Counted from the stretch's first letter, positions 1-6,967 are shown. The stretch: DNA of 9,418 nt from Clostridia bacterium (GCA_900754175.1 CAAEBS010000127.1:1-9418), one strand, 5' to 3'. Notes: generated from the sequence alone by a model not told the origin. Numbers and translations are program-made.

Positions 1-48
1 AAAAGCCTTCTCCTGTGGGAGAAGGGGGACCACGGCAGTGGTGGATGA
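1..48. repeat. Double-hairpin extragenic palindrome, left part outside the window
   Basis: Two perfect inverted repeats lie back to back. CCTTCTCC (6-13) pairs with GGAGAAGG (18-25) across a TGTG loop. ACCAC (29-33) pairs with GTGGT (38-42) across GGCA. A GGATGAGG tail follows. Read on the minus strand, the first hairpin ends in CTTTT, so it could also terminate a leftward transcript. No coding potential is visible. The form resembles the short dispersed palindromes common between genes in gut Clostridia, but only one copy is present here, so calling it a dispersed family is an inference from memory. The element may extend left of the window. Confidence 0.5.
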
Positions 49-130
49 GGAGTTGGAAATTAGTTTATGCGTTCGGCATTTGCGGATTTAGGGAGGCGGT
101 CTTAAAAGATAAAATTTTTTGAAAAGGGAC

Positions 131-159
131 TTGACAGGGGAATTGGGGTGTGCTATAAT
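131..159 (+). promoter_or_regulatory. Sigma-A promoter of the tetR-ABC operon
   Basis: TTGACA (131-136) and TATAAT (154-159) are separated by exactly 17 bp, and a TG at 151-152 gives an extended -10. Both hexamers match the vegetative consensus perfectly. Initiation would fall near 166, leaving a leader of about 50 nt before the tetR start at 216. Confidence 0.9.
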
Positions 160-172
160 ATATAGAAAACAT

Positions 173-186
173 ATGTTGCGCAACAT
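173..186. promoter_or_regulatory. Palindromic operator, probable TetR autoregulatory site
   Basis: ATGTTGCGCAACAT is a perfect 14-bp palindrome lying just downstream of the -10 box, where a bound dimer would block initiation or promoter escape. The size and symmetry suit a TetR-family dimer, and the gene directly downstream encodes one. That this protein binds this site is an inference from position. Confidence 0.72.
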
Positions 187-215
187 TTAATTCTTGATGT
201 AAAAAGGAGGAACCT

Positions 216-800
216 ATGCCGCCGAAATTCCGGTACACCCGGGAAGAAATGATTGCCGCCGCTCTGGAGCTGGTACGGCAGGGGGGCAAGGATGCCCTGA
301 CCGCCCGTGCGCTCGGCGCAAAGCTCGGATGCTCTGCAAAGCCGATCTTCGGGCTTTTCCGGAACATGGAGGAGCTGGAGGGGGAGGTCATTGCCGCCGC
401 AGACGCTTATTATCAGAAATATCTGGTGCAAAAGATGCAGGAGGGGCAGTATCCGCCCTACAAGGCAAGCGGCATGGCGTATATCCGCTTTTCCAAGGAG
501 GAGCGGGAGCTGTTCCGGTTGCTCTTTATGCGGGATCGCAGTGGGGAGATCATAGGGGAAAATCTGGAGGAAATCCGACCGCTTCTCGATCTGATCCGGA
601 AAAACACGGGGCTTTCCGAGCGGGAAGCTTATCTGTTTCATCTGGAGATGTGGATCTACGTCCACGGGATCGCCACCATGCTTGCCACCTCCTATCTGGA
701 GTGGGACGCCGAGTTTATCAGCAACACCCTGACAGACAGTTATCAGGGGCTTCGGCACCGTTTTTGCGTGGAAAGAAAAGACCCGGAGAACGGGCAGTGA
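216..800 (+). CDS. TetR-family transcriptional regulator
   Basis: This 194-residue protein has the usual TetR/AcrR length. An N-terminal three-helix DNA-binding domain covers about residues 8-55. The helix-turn-helix is around residues 28-50 and includes ALGAKLGCS, with the family-typical aromatic-rich segment PIFGLFRNMEEL just after it. The rest should be the helical dimerisation and ligand pocket domain. The motif YIRFSKEE followed by ELFRLLFM is typical of a Firmicutes C-terminal subtype. The start is set by AAGGAGG at 204-210, five bases before the ATG. It is the first gene of the operon, 25 bp ahead of the ABC ATPase, downstream of a consensus promoter and a palindromic operator. It most likely represses its own transcription and that of the exporter until an effector binds. 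The ligand cannot be read from the sequence. Confidence 0.9.
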   Translation: MPPKFRYTREEMIAAALELVRQGGKDALTARALGAKLGCSAKPIFGLFRNMEELEGEVIAAADAYYQKYLVQKMQEGQYPPYKASGMAYIRFSKEERELFRLLFMRDRSGEIIGENLEEIRPLLDLIRKNTGLSEREAYLFHLEMWIYVHGIATMLATSYLEWDAEFISNTLTDSYQGLRHRFCVERKDPENGQ

Positions 801-825
801 GTTTATGAAAGGATGAGGGAGACGA

Positions 826-1554
826 ATGAAAGCCATTGAAACCTTGGAGCTGACGAAAAAATATAAGGACCTTGTGGCAGTGGACCGGCTGAATCTTTCG
901 GTGGAGCAGGGCGAGCTGTTTTCGCTGTTGGGGGTAAACGGCGCCGGCAAGACCACCACGGTGAAAATGCTGACGGGGGTATGCAAGCCGACGTCCGGCG
1001 ACGCTCTTCTGATGGGGGAGAGCATGATGTCCCACCCGGAGGCGGGCAAGCGGCTGATCGGCGTATCACCGCAGGAAACGGCGGTGGCGTCCAATCTGAG
1101 CGTACAGGAAAATCTGGAGCTGATGTGCGGTGTGCACGGCTTTGACCGGGCGTACAGCCGGCGCAAGACCGAGGAGCTTGCCGGGCAGTTTTCGCTGACC
1201 GAGGTCATGAAAAAGAAAGCGGGCAAGCTTTCCGGCGGCTGGCAAAGGCGGCTCAGCATTGCCATGGCGCTGGTCAGCGAGCCGAAGATCCTCTTTCTGG
1301 ACGAACCCACGCTGGGGCTTGACGTACTGGCGAGAAGCGAGCTGTGGGACCACATCCGGGCGTTGAAAGGGAAGATCACCGTTGTGATGACCACGCATTA
1401 CATGGAGGAGGCGGATGCGCTTTCCGACCGGATCGGCGTGATGAAAGCGGGACATCTTCTGGCATTGGGAACGTCGGCGGAGCTGAAGCAGAAAACGGGG
1501 ACCGGGCGGCTGGAGGACGCATTTATCGCTTTGGTGAAAGAGGAGAAAAAATGA
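826..1554 (+). CDS. ABC transporter ATP-binding protein (ABC-2 exporter)
   Basis: This 242-residue cytoplasmic nucleotide-binding subunit drives the permease encoded next to it. All ATPase motifs are present: Walker A GVNGAGKTT at residues 36-44, Q-loop glutamine at 83, signature LSGGW at 135-139, Walker B ILFLDE at 155-160, D-loop GLD at 164-166 and the switch histidine at 191 in TTHYMEEAD. The signature reads LSGGW rather than the common LSGGQ or LSGGM, a tolerated variant. The pattern belongs to the DrrA/CcmA-like branch that pairs with ABC-2 permeases and exports drugs, lipids or peptides. The stop overlaps the permease start (ATGA), which implies translational coupling. Location beside a TetR regulator suggests an inducible efflux system. 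The substrate is unknown. Confidence 0.93.
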   Translation: MKAIETLELTKKYKDLVAVDRLNLSVEQGELFSLLGVNGAGKTTTVKMLTGVCKPTSGDALLMGESMMSHPEAGKRLIGVSPQETAVASNLSVQENLELMCGVHGFDRAYSRRKTEELAGQFSLTEVMKKKAGKLSGGWQRRLSIAMALVSEPKILFLDEPTLGLDVLARSELWDHIRALKGKITVVMTTHYMEEADALSDRIGVMKAGHLLALGTSAELKQKTGTGRLEDAFIALVKEEKK

Positions 1555-2282
1555 AACTTCTGACGATATCGGGGCGCACGGCAAAAGAGATCCTGCGGGA
1601 CCCGCTGAATCTGTTTTTCGGGGTCGGATTTCCGGTGATCCTGCTTTTGTTGCTCAGCGCCATTCAGGCGAACATACCGGTGAGTATGTTTGAGATCGAC
1701 CGTCTCACACCCGGCATCACGGTGTTCGGGCTTTCTTTCCTGACGTTGTTTGCCGCAACTCTGCTGGCGAGGGACCGGGAAAGCGCCTTTCTGCAAAGGC
1801 TTTACACCACGCCGCTCACCGCCGCCGATTTTATTCTCGGTTATGCGATCCCGCTGTTGCCGATTGCGCTTCTTCAGGGGGCGGTCTGCTATCTGTTTGC
1901 CATTCCGTTCGGGTTGACGGTGAGTGTCCGCATTTTGTGGACGTTGCTTGGAAATCTGCTGAACGCCTTGTTTTTCATTTCGCTGGGACTTCTTTTCGGA
2001 AGCTTTCTCGGCGTCAAGCAGGTGGGCGGACTTTGCGGAGCGCTTCTGACCAACCTGACGGCGTGGCTGTCCGGCATCTGGTTTGACATTGCGCTGGTCG
2101 GCGGCGTTTTTGAAAAGATTGCGGGCGTGTTGCCGTTCCTCCATGCGGTGGAGCTGGAAAAAGCGCTGTTTGCGGGCAGCTACGCAGACACCGTGCCGCA
2201 TCTCATCTGGGTCGGCGGCTATACCTTGCTGGCGGTCGTTCTGGCAGTTCTGCTCTTTATGCGGCAGATGAAACGGCAGTGA
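1551..2282 (+). CDS. ABC-2 type transporter permease
   Basis: This 243-residue integral membrane protein is the likely membrane half of the exporter. Six hydrophobic stretches are visible, at about residues 21-38, 54-73, 98-119, 129-151, 158-178 and 217-237. This is the six-helix ABC-2 plan with a short cytoplasmic N-terminus. The segment after helix 2, ARDRESAFLQRLYTTPLT, is the conserved ABC-2 hallmark (E/R-rich, then L, then TPL). The start at 1551 overlaps the ATPase stop as ATGA, with the purine-rich GAGGAGAAAAA just before it acting as ribosome binding site inside the ATPase gene. The same frame is open further upstream to 1344, but that part lies entirely within the ATPase gene and reads as a shadow. 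With one ATPase and one permease gene, the transporter would be a two-plus-two assembly. Confidence 0.9.
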   Translation: MKLLTISGRTAKEILRDPLNLFFGVGFPVILLLLLSAIQANIPVSMFEIDRLTPGITVFGLSFLTLFAATLLARDRESAFLQRLYTTPLTAADFILGYAIPLLPIALLQGAVCYLFAIPFGLTVSVRILWTLLGNLLNALFFISLGLLFGSFLGVKQVGGLCGALLTNLTAWLSGIWFDIALVGGVFEKIAGVLPFLHAVELEKALFAGSYADTVPHLIWVGGYTLLAVVLAVLLFMRQMKRQ

Positions 2283-2299
2283 AAAATTTATGGAATAGC

Positions 2300-2333
2300 A
2301 AAAGGCTCACGGAGAGTTCCGTGAGCCTTTTTT
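2300..2333. terminator. Bidirectional intrinsic terminator between convergent genes
   Basis: AAAAGGCTCACGGA (2300-2313) pairs perfectly with TCCGTGAGCCTTTT (2318-2331) across a four-base loop. Six T residues (2328-2333) follow on the plus strand. It sits 18 bases after the permease stop. On the minus strand the same hairpin ends in TTTT, so it can also stop the zinc-ribbon gene that converges on it and ends at 2346. Confidence 0.93.
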
Positions 2334-2345
2334 GCAGATGTGATT

Positions 2346-2984
2346 TTATTTCAGATCCAGCGAGTCGGCGTTGAGAAATTCATGGGCGGCGATCAGGGAA
2401 TCGGTGGGGATCAGCTTGGTGGCGCCGCATTTTTTGCAGGTGACCCGGATGCCCTCGGGAAGAATTTCCGCCTCGTATTCGCTTTCCTCGTTTTCGGGAC
2501 AGCGACAGTGGATCTTTCCCTCTTCGTCCAGCTCCTTGATGACGTAGGTGATGATTTCCAGCACCTGCGGGTCCTTCAGGTATTCCTCGCCGTGAAGGGC
2601 TTCAAAGCTGGAAACGCCGTTCTTTTCCAGCAGATCGAGCAGTTCCAGCTCGCTCCGGGAAAGCTCTGCCTTTACGTGGTCACGGTCGCCCATTACGGCA
2701 ATGTTGAGATCGGAATAGGGGCAGGGGAGCACGAGCAGATCCTTGCCGAACACCACCGAGGCATTGACGGTATAGGTGTGGGGATTGGGGCAGAGAATAC
2801 AGGGAACGGTAAAACGGATCTTTCCGTCCTTTGTCTTGAGGACTGTCATTTCACTGCCGCCGCAGGAGCATTTCAGCTTGAACATTTCCGCCGAGAGCTG
2901 AAAGGGACCCACTGCACTCATCACGCCGGCGCCGCAGGCGGGGCAACGGTAGGCGATTGTGGTTTGTTTTGTTTCAAGTACCAT
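2346..2984 (-). CDS. Conserved hypothetical protein with zinc-ribbon-like ends
   Basis: This 212-residue soluble protein has no signal peptide or membrane helix. It has eleven cysteines in ordered pairs. The N-terminal ribbon is C14-x2-C17 followed by C39-x-C41. The C-terminal ribbon has the mirrored order C160-x-C162 followed by C183-x2-C186. A further C62-x2-C65 with H69 lies between, and C88 stands alone. Residues 98-155 are acidic and helical (a LLDLLEKNGVSSFEAL type stretch). The start at 2984 follows AAAGGA at nine bases; an in-frame upstream ATG at 3032 lies in a hairpin region and has no comparable site. No nearby promoter is evident, so it may be read through from the foldase gene 87 bp upstream. 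I recognise a clostridial uncharacterised family type but no function. Zinc binding is inferred from the cysteine spacing; nucleic acid or protein contact is possible. Confidence 0.8.
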   Translation of the reverse strand: MVLETKQTTIAYRCPACGAGVMSAVGPFQLSAEMFKLKCSCGGSEMTVLKTKDGKIRFTVPCILCPNPHTYTVNASVVFGKDLLVLPCPYSDLNIAVMGDRDHVKAELSRSELELLDLLEKNGVSSFEALHGEEYLKDPQVLEIITYVIKELDEEGKIHCRCPENEESEYEAEILPEGIRVTCKKCGATKLIPTDSLIAAHEFLNADSLDLK

Positions 2985-3013
2985 TTTTAAATATCCTTTG
3001 AAGAAATCCGAAA

Positions 3014-3046
3014 GGGAGGTACCGCACGACACGCACGATACCTCCC
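3014..3046 (-). terminator. Weak terminator or attenuator hairpin between foldase and zinc-ribbon genes
   Basis: GGGAGGTA (3014-3021) pairs perfectly with TACCTCCC (3039-3046) across a 17-base loop, which contains CGCACGA twice in direct orientation. On the minus strand the stem is followed by TTTCGGATTTCTT, a poor T-tract. It lies between the foldase stop (3072) and the zinc-ribbon gene start (2984). It may partially terminate transcription, protect the 3' end, or lower expression of the downstream gene. Termination itself is uncertain. Confidence 0.45.
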
Positions 3047-3071
3047 GGAAATTCGTAACGCAGAAGTCGGT

Positions 3072-4925
3072 TTACTTTCCGATCTTATTCAGTGTTTTAT
3101 CCTTGGTTACAATTTCGTAAGTGGCTTCCATGTTTTTATAGTTTGCTTCCAGCCGGTCGTTCAGAATGGCTGCCTTGACCTTGACGTACCACGCTTCATT
3201 TCCTTCGCTGTCATAGTAAGCTACGGCATAGTAGCTGGAGCTCATGTTGATGGGCGTTTCGGTGTAGTCACCGATCTTTACCGTATCGCCGTAGATCCAC
3301 TTGTCAAAGGCGTCGCTCTTCATACTGCCCTCGGTATAGTCCTTGACCAGCGCTTCGCCCACAGCCGACTTGTCCTTTGCGATCTTTGCAAAGGTGTCAT
3401 AGTCCACCGTGGAGGATGCTGCCAGCGCTTCGATTGCCGCCTTGGCTTCCTCCTCGGAGGAGAAGAGCATATAGGCTACGTTGCGGGTCTTTTCCACGTC
3501 CATATACTGCGGCTTGCGGATCAGGTAAACGGAGGCGTAGAAGTAACCGTCTTTCTTGGTGACCTCGCCCTCTTCCGAGCCGTCGCCGGTCAGAACCTGG
3601 TGGGTATCGTTGGCGGCACGTCCGTCCTCAAATGCCCACTTGTAGAAGGAATCGTCGTCAATATAGTTGGCTTTTTCGGTCCGGTAGGAGGTTTTTGCGC
3701 TCTTGGTTGCGGAGAACACGTCTTTCTTGACGTTTTCCACGACCTTTGCAAACGCTTCGGAAACTTCCTGACCGTAAACGGTGGTCTTTTCATCTTCGGT
3801 CACAGCGTCGGACTCGGTTGACTCTTTGCCTTCCAGCACTTCTGCGATTACCTTTTCGATCAGAGCGTCCCGGACGGCTTTCAGCTTTTCACTGTCGGAC
3901 TCCAGTTTGTCCTCGTTGGCGATATCCTGCGAATCGTAGGAATCGTCAAACTTGTCGCCCGCCATGTAGGAGAGAATGTAGTTCTCAAATTCTTCCGGGG
4001 TCTTCAGCGACTCCAGGTGGTTGGCAAGCTCTTTCATGCCGGCGATCTCTGCACGGTATTTTTCCAGCACTTCGCTTTCTTTGGCATTCAGCTCCTCCTG
4101 AGTATAATCCTTGCCGAGAACCTCGGTAGCGATGGTGTCATAGTTGACACGGAAGGTATAGGAGGAGTAGTCGATCACGTTGTAATCCAGCTTGTTGGAG
4201 GCGTAGTTCTCGTCAATGTCGCCGTCGGTGATCTTATCGTTGAATTCCTCGCTCAGAACCGTCTGGCACTTGGCGGACAGAGCTGAAAGCTCCATGGCTT
4301 TGCGCACGTCGGCTTCCTTTACGCCCTCTCCGTAAAGAGCGGCGATGTAAGCGTTGAGGGTATAGTTGTAAGTGGTGGCGTTGGTACGGAGCGCCTCGAT
4401 AGCGGCGTCGATCTCCGCAGTTTCATCGTCGGTCAGCTTCAGCCCTCTTGCGTTTGCTTCCTCACAGTAAACGAGGACGCCGGCAGCCGCCGTCTTGGTC
4501 TGGGTCATGAAGTAGTCGAACCAGGTGCCCTCAAACGCACCGAGGAGGTTAGTCTCCATGGCATAACCGCCCTCGGGGGCTACGCCGTAGGTCTGGTCCT
4601 TGAGCGATTTTGAGGTATCCAGGCTGAAATAGCTCATGTAGTTGCTGTAACTGCTGTAAAAGTTCTGATACTGGGTGTTGTAGTAATAGGACATCATGTT
4701 GCGGGAGATGCGGTAGTGATCGCTCTTCATAGCGGTGCTCATGCGTCCGAACACGCCGTTGGAGGAGAGCAGACCGATGGCGACGGTTGCAAGAACGGCA
4801 ACCGTGATGACGACGGCGATCAGGGTCATCAGCCAGTTCGGCATTCCTTTTCCTTTTTTTCTGGAGGAGGGACTTTTTACGGCGCCCTCAATTCTTTCAT
4901 TTCTGATCCGGTTTGATTTTCCCAT
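3072..4925 (-). CDS. Membrane-anchored SurA_N/PrsA-like foldase (parvulin-like domain)
   Basis: This 617-residue protein probably assists folding of exported proteins outside the membrane. A basic cytoplasmic N-terminus (residues 1-28) precedes one membrane helix at about 31-53. There is no lipobox cysteine, so it would be held by an uncleaved anchor instead of a lipid. Residues 68-240 form a tyrosine-rich SurA N-terminal-like helical region (many Y in 71-99). Residues 270-415 are charged and helical, possibly coiled. Residues about 478-585 resemble a PpiC rotamase fold: RNVAYMLF, EEEAKAAIEAL, DYDTFAKIAKDKS and AFDKWIYG line up with parvulin landmarks. By eye both usual parvulin histidines are tyrosine here (Y485 and Y565/566), so isomerase activity is doubtful and chaperoning more likely. 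The start at 4925 follows AAAGGTGGAG, seven bases away. It lies 176 bp downstream of RNase J with its own -10 candidate. Confidence 0.78.
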   Translation of the reverse strand: MGKSNRIRNERIEGAVKSPSSRKKGKGMPNWLMTLIAVVITVAVLATVAIGLLSSNGVFGRMSTAMKSDHYRISRNMMSYYYNTQYQNFYSSYSNYMSYFSLDTSKSLKDQTYGVAPEGGYAMETNLLGAFEGTWFDYFMTQTKTAAAGVLVYCEEANARGLKLTDDETAEIDAAIEALRTNATTYNYTLNAYIAALYGEGVKEADVRKAMELSALSAKCQTVLSEEFNDKITDGDIDENYASNKLDYNVIDYSSYTFRVNYDTIATEVLGKDYTQEELNAKESEVLEKYRAEIAGMKELANHLESLKTPEEFENYILSYMAGDKFDDSYDSQDIANEDKLESDSEKLKAVRDALIEKVIAEVLEGKESTESDAVTEDEKTTVYGQEVSEAFAKVVENVKKDVFSATKSAKTSYRTEKANYIDDDSFYKWAFEDGRAANDTHQVLTGDGSEEGEVTKKDGYFYASVYLIRKPQYMDVEKTRNVAYMLFSSEEEAKAAIEALAASSTVDYDTFAKIAKDKSAVGEALVKDYTEGSMKSDAFDKWIYGDTVKIGDYTETPINMSSSYYAVAYYDSEGNEAWYVKVKAAILNDRLEANYKNMEATYEIVTKDKTLNKIGK

Positions 4926-4999
4926 GTCAAGGCTCCACCTTTGTTTAGATTTTGTCCGTGCCGTCGGCTTTTTCCGGAGCAGGACAAGACATATGGTTT

Positions 5000-5044
5000 A
5001 TTATACAATCATCACATGATAAAAGCTTGAACGTTGTATGAACG
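5000..5044 (-). promoter_or_regulatory. Candidate promoter of the foldase gene with a tandem hexamer site
   Basis: On the minus strand a perfect TATAAT lies at 5005-5000, about 75 bases before the start codon, but no good -35 box lies 16-19 bp upstream. Instead CGTTCA occurs twice in direct orientation (5044-5039 and 5033-5028), with starts 11 bp apart, covering roughly -35 to -51. A palindrome, ATTCATGAAT (5045-5054), follows directly. The arrangement suits an activator of the OmpR/PhoB type next to a weak promoter. That reading is an inference. Confidence 0.42.
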
Positions 5045-5101
5045 ATTCATGAATTTATAAGAATTTTGTTAAACTTGCTGAACTTTGCCCAGGTGCTTTT
5101 G

Positions 5102-6778
5102 TTACACATTCATAATGACCGGCAGTACCATAGGCTTTCTCTTGGTCTTGGCGTACAGGTATTTGGAAAGATCGTCCTTGACGCAGGTCTTCAGCTCGAT
5201 ACGGTCCACAAGCTCGTCCTTTGTCAGGCAACGGTTGATTGCCTGTGCGGCGATCTGCCGGACCTCATCCATCAGCTCCTCGGACTCCCGCACGTAAACG
5301 AAACCACGGGATACCACGTCGGGACCGGAGAGCAACAGCCGGGCGTCGGCGTCTACCGAAGCCACGACCACGATCAGACCGTCCTGCGCCAGATGACGGC
5401 GGTCACGGAGCACGATGTTGCCCACGTCTCCGACGCCGTAGCCGTCCACCAGAACCTTGCCGGAGGCGACCGTGCCGGCAAACTTTGCGCCCTTGCGGTC
5501 GATCTCCAGGACCTTTCCGATGTCCGAGATAAAGATGTTGCGGTCCTCAATGCCCATTTCTCTTGCCAGCTCACGGTTTGCGGCAAGGTGGCGGTATTCG
5601 CCGTGGACGGGCATGAAGTATTTCGGACGGGTTAGCGCCTGCATCAGCTTCAGTTCTTCCCGGCAGGCGTGTCCGGATGCGTGGACCGGTACGAGAGCGT
5701 CGTGAAGCACGCTTACGCCGTTTTTGGAAAGTTCGTTGATGATCCGTCCCACCAGCTTTTCATTGCCGGGGATGGCGCTGGAGGAGAGCACCACAAGGTC
5801 ATTGTGACCGAGGGTGATCTGGGAGTGGTCGGCAAACGCCATGCGGTAAAGCGCCGACATCGGTTCTCCCTGCGAGCCGGTGGTGATGAGCGTCAGCTCC
5901 TCCGGCTTGAAGCGCTTGATTTCGTTGATATCCACCAGAACGCCGTCGGGCACGTTCATATACCCCAGCTCAATGGCGGCGCCCAGAATATTCAGCATAC
6001 TGCGCCCGGTCACGGCAACCTTTCTTCCGTGTCTTGCGCTGATATCAATGATCTGCTGGACCCGGTGCACGTTGGAAGAGAAGGTGGCGATGACAAGCCG
6101 CTTGTCGGGGTTCTGGGTAAAGATGAACTCCAGCGATTTTCCCACTTCCTTTTCGGAGGGGGTAAAGCCGGGGCGCTCTGCATTGGTGGATTCGCACATC
6201 AGCAGGAGCACGCCCTTTTTGCCAAGCTCGCCGAGACGGGTGATGTTCATCATATCCCCGTCTATCGGGGTAATGTCCAGCTTGAAGTCTCCGGTGTGGA
6301 TCAGGGTCCCGAGGGGGGTCCCGATGGCTAGACAGCAGGCGTCTGCGATCGAGTGGTTGACGTGAATGAACTCCACGGTGAAAGCGCCGAGCCGGATGGT
6401 TTCGCCGGCGGAAACGCAGTTGAGGTTCGGGGTATTGGGCAGATGATGCTCCTGCAGTTTGTTTTCGATGATGCCAAGGGTCAGCTTGGTCCCGTAAATG
6501 GGGGGATTGATCTGGCGGAGGACGTAGGGAATGGCGCCGATGTGGTCCTCGTGACCGTGGGTCAGCACAATGCCCCGGATCTTGTCCTTATTGGCTTCCA
6601 GATACGTGATATCGGGAATTACCAGGTCGATGCCCAGCATATCCTCATCGGGAAAGCCGAGTCCGCAGTCGATGACGATGATATCGTCGGCATATTCCAC
6701 GACGGTCAGGTTTTTACCGATCTCGTTCAGTCCGCCGAGGGGAATGATGCGTATTTTGCCTTTTTCTTTTTTTGGCAT
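5102..6778 (-). CDS. rnjA: Ribonuclease J
   Basis: This 558-residue protein has the standard length of RNase J1. RNase J is a cytoplasmic metallo-beta-lactamase/beta-CASP nuclease with 5'-to-3' exonuclease and endonuclease activity, central to mRNA turnover and rRNA maturation in Firmicutes. The opening IIPLGGLNEIGKN is the family hallmark. Metal ligands are visible: H74, H76, D78 and H79 in THGHEDH, H142 in VNHS and D164 in HTGDF. beta-CASP landmarks include GSQGEP at 301-306, HASGH at 366-370 and PVHGEYRHL around 389-397. The remaining C-terminal part should form the dimerisation region. The start is supported by AAAGGAG seven bases upstream. No rpoY-like gene precedes it, unlike Bacillus. 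It has its own consensus promoter and a leader of about 180 nt with a stable hairpin. J1 rather than J2 cannot be settled from this window. Confidence 0.96.
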   Translation of the reverse strand: MPKKEKGKIRIIPLGGLNEIGKNLTVVEYADDIIVIDCGLGFPDEDMLGIDLVIPDITYLEANKDKIRGIVLTHGHEDHIGAIPYVLRQINPPIYGTKLTLGIIENKLQEHHLPNTPNLNCVSAGETIRLGAFTVEFIHVNHSIADACCLAIGTPLGTLIHTGDFKLDITPIDGDMMNITRLGELGKKGVLLLMCESTNAERPGFTPSEKEVGKSLEFIFTQNPDKRLVIATFSSNVHRVQQIIDISARHGRKVAVTGRSMLNILGAAIELGYMNVPDGVLVDINEIKRFKPEELTLITTGSQGEPMSALYRMAFADHSQITLGHNDLVVLSSSAIPGNEKLVGRIINELSKNGVSVLHDALVPVHASGHACREELKLMQALTRPKYFMPVHGEYRHLAANRELAREMGIEDRNIFISDIGKVLEIDRKGAKFAGTVASGKVLVDGYGVGDVGNIVLRDRRHLAQDGLIVVVASVDADARLLLSGPDVVSRGFVYVRESEELMDEVRQIAAQAINRCLTKDELVDRIELKTCVKDDLSKYLYAKTKRKPMVLPVIMNV

Positions 6779-6905
6779 AAGATCTCCTTTTCTTTTTGTT
6801 ATTTCTCAAGGTTATATGTCGTCCGGAGCGGAATTTACCGTTCTTTCCGCCGCCGGTGCGAGATTTGAAAAGAGCACAAATGAGCGCACAAAGAAACCTC
6901 TCCGC

Positions 6906-6935
6906 AAACGGTGGCACCGCTCCCCACCGTTTTTT
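6906..6935. other. Nine-base-pair hairpin in the RNase J leader; terminator-like on the plus strand
   Basis: AAACGGTGG (6906-6914) pairs perfectly with CCACCGTTT (6924-6932) across a nine-base loop. On the plus strand six T residues (6930-6935) follow, which has the look of an intrinsic terminator, but no plus-strand gene lies upstream. On the minus strand the hairpin starts about 26 nt after the predicted RNase J transcription start and is followed by GCGG, so it would not terminate there. It may act as a 5' stabilising or regulatory structure, or stop antisense transcripts crossing the RNase J gene. Confidence 0.65.
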
Positions 6936-6967
6936 CGAGGTTTGTATCAAATTTTAACCTATTTTAT

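Noticed and set aside
153..1394. Long open frame of 413 codons on the minus strand
   Set aside because: It runs antisense to the TetR and ABC ATPase genes, which have unmistakable motifs. Its translation shows no family features and is explained by codon bias on the other strand.
1344..1550. Upstream extension of the permease frame to an ATG at 1344
   Set aside because: It lies wholly inside the ABC ATPase gene in another frame and reads as low-complexity shadow. The ATGA overlap at 1551 gives a normal-length permease.
2340..2990. 216-codon plus-strand frame opposite the zinc-ribbon gene
   Set aside because: It is the mirror of the real gene. It would run through the cysteine-rich gene without its own ribosome binding site, after a strong terminator.
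2985..3032. Longer zinc-ribbon protein starting at 3032 on the minus strand
   Set aside because: The extra 16 residues come from a hairpin region and lack a good ribosome binding site, whereas 2984 has AAAGGA.
5669..6331. 220-codon plus-strand frame opposite RNase J
   Set aside because: It is antisense to a fully recognisable RNase J, and the histidine- and glycine-rich translation is typical of an antisense shadow.
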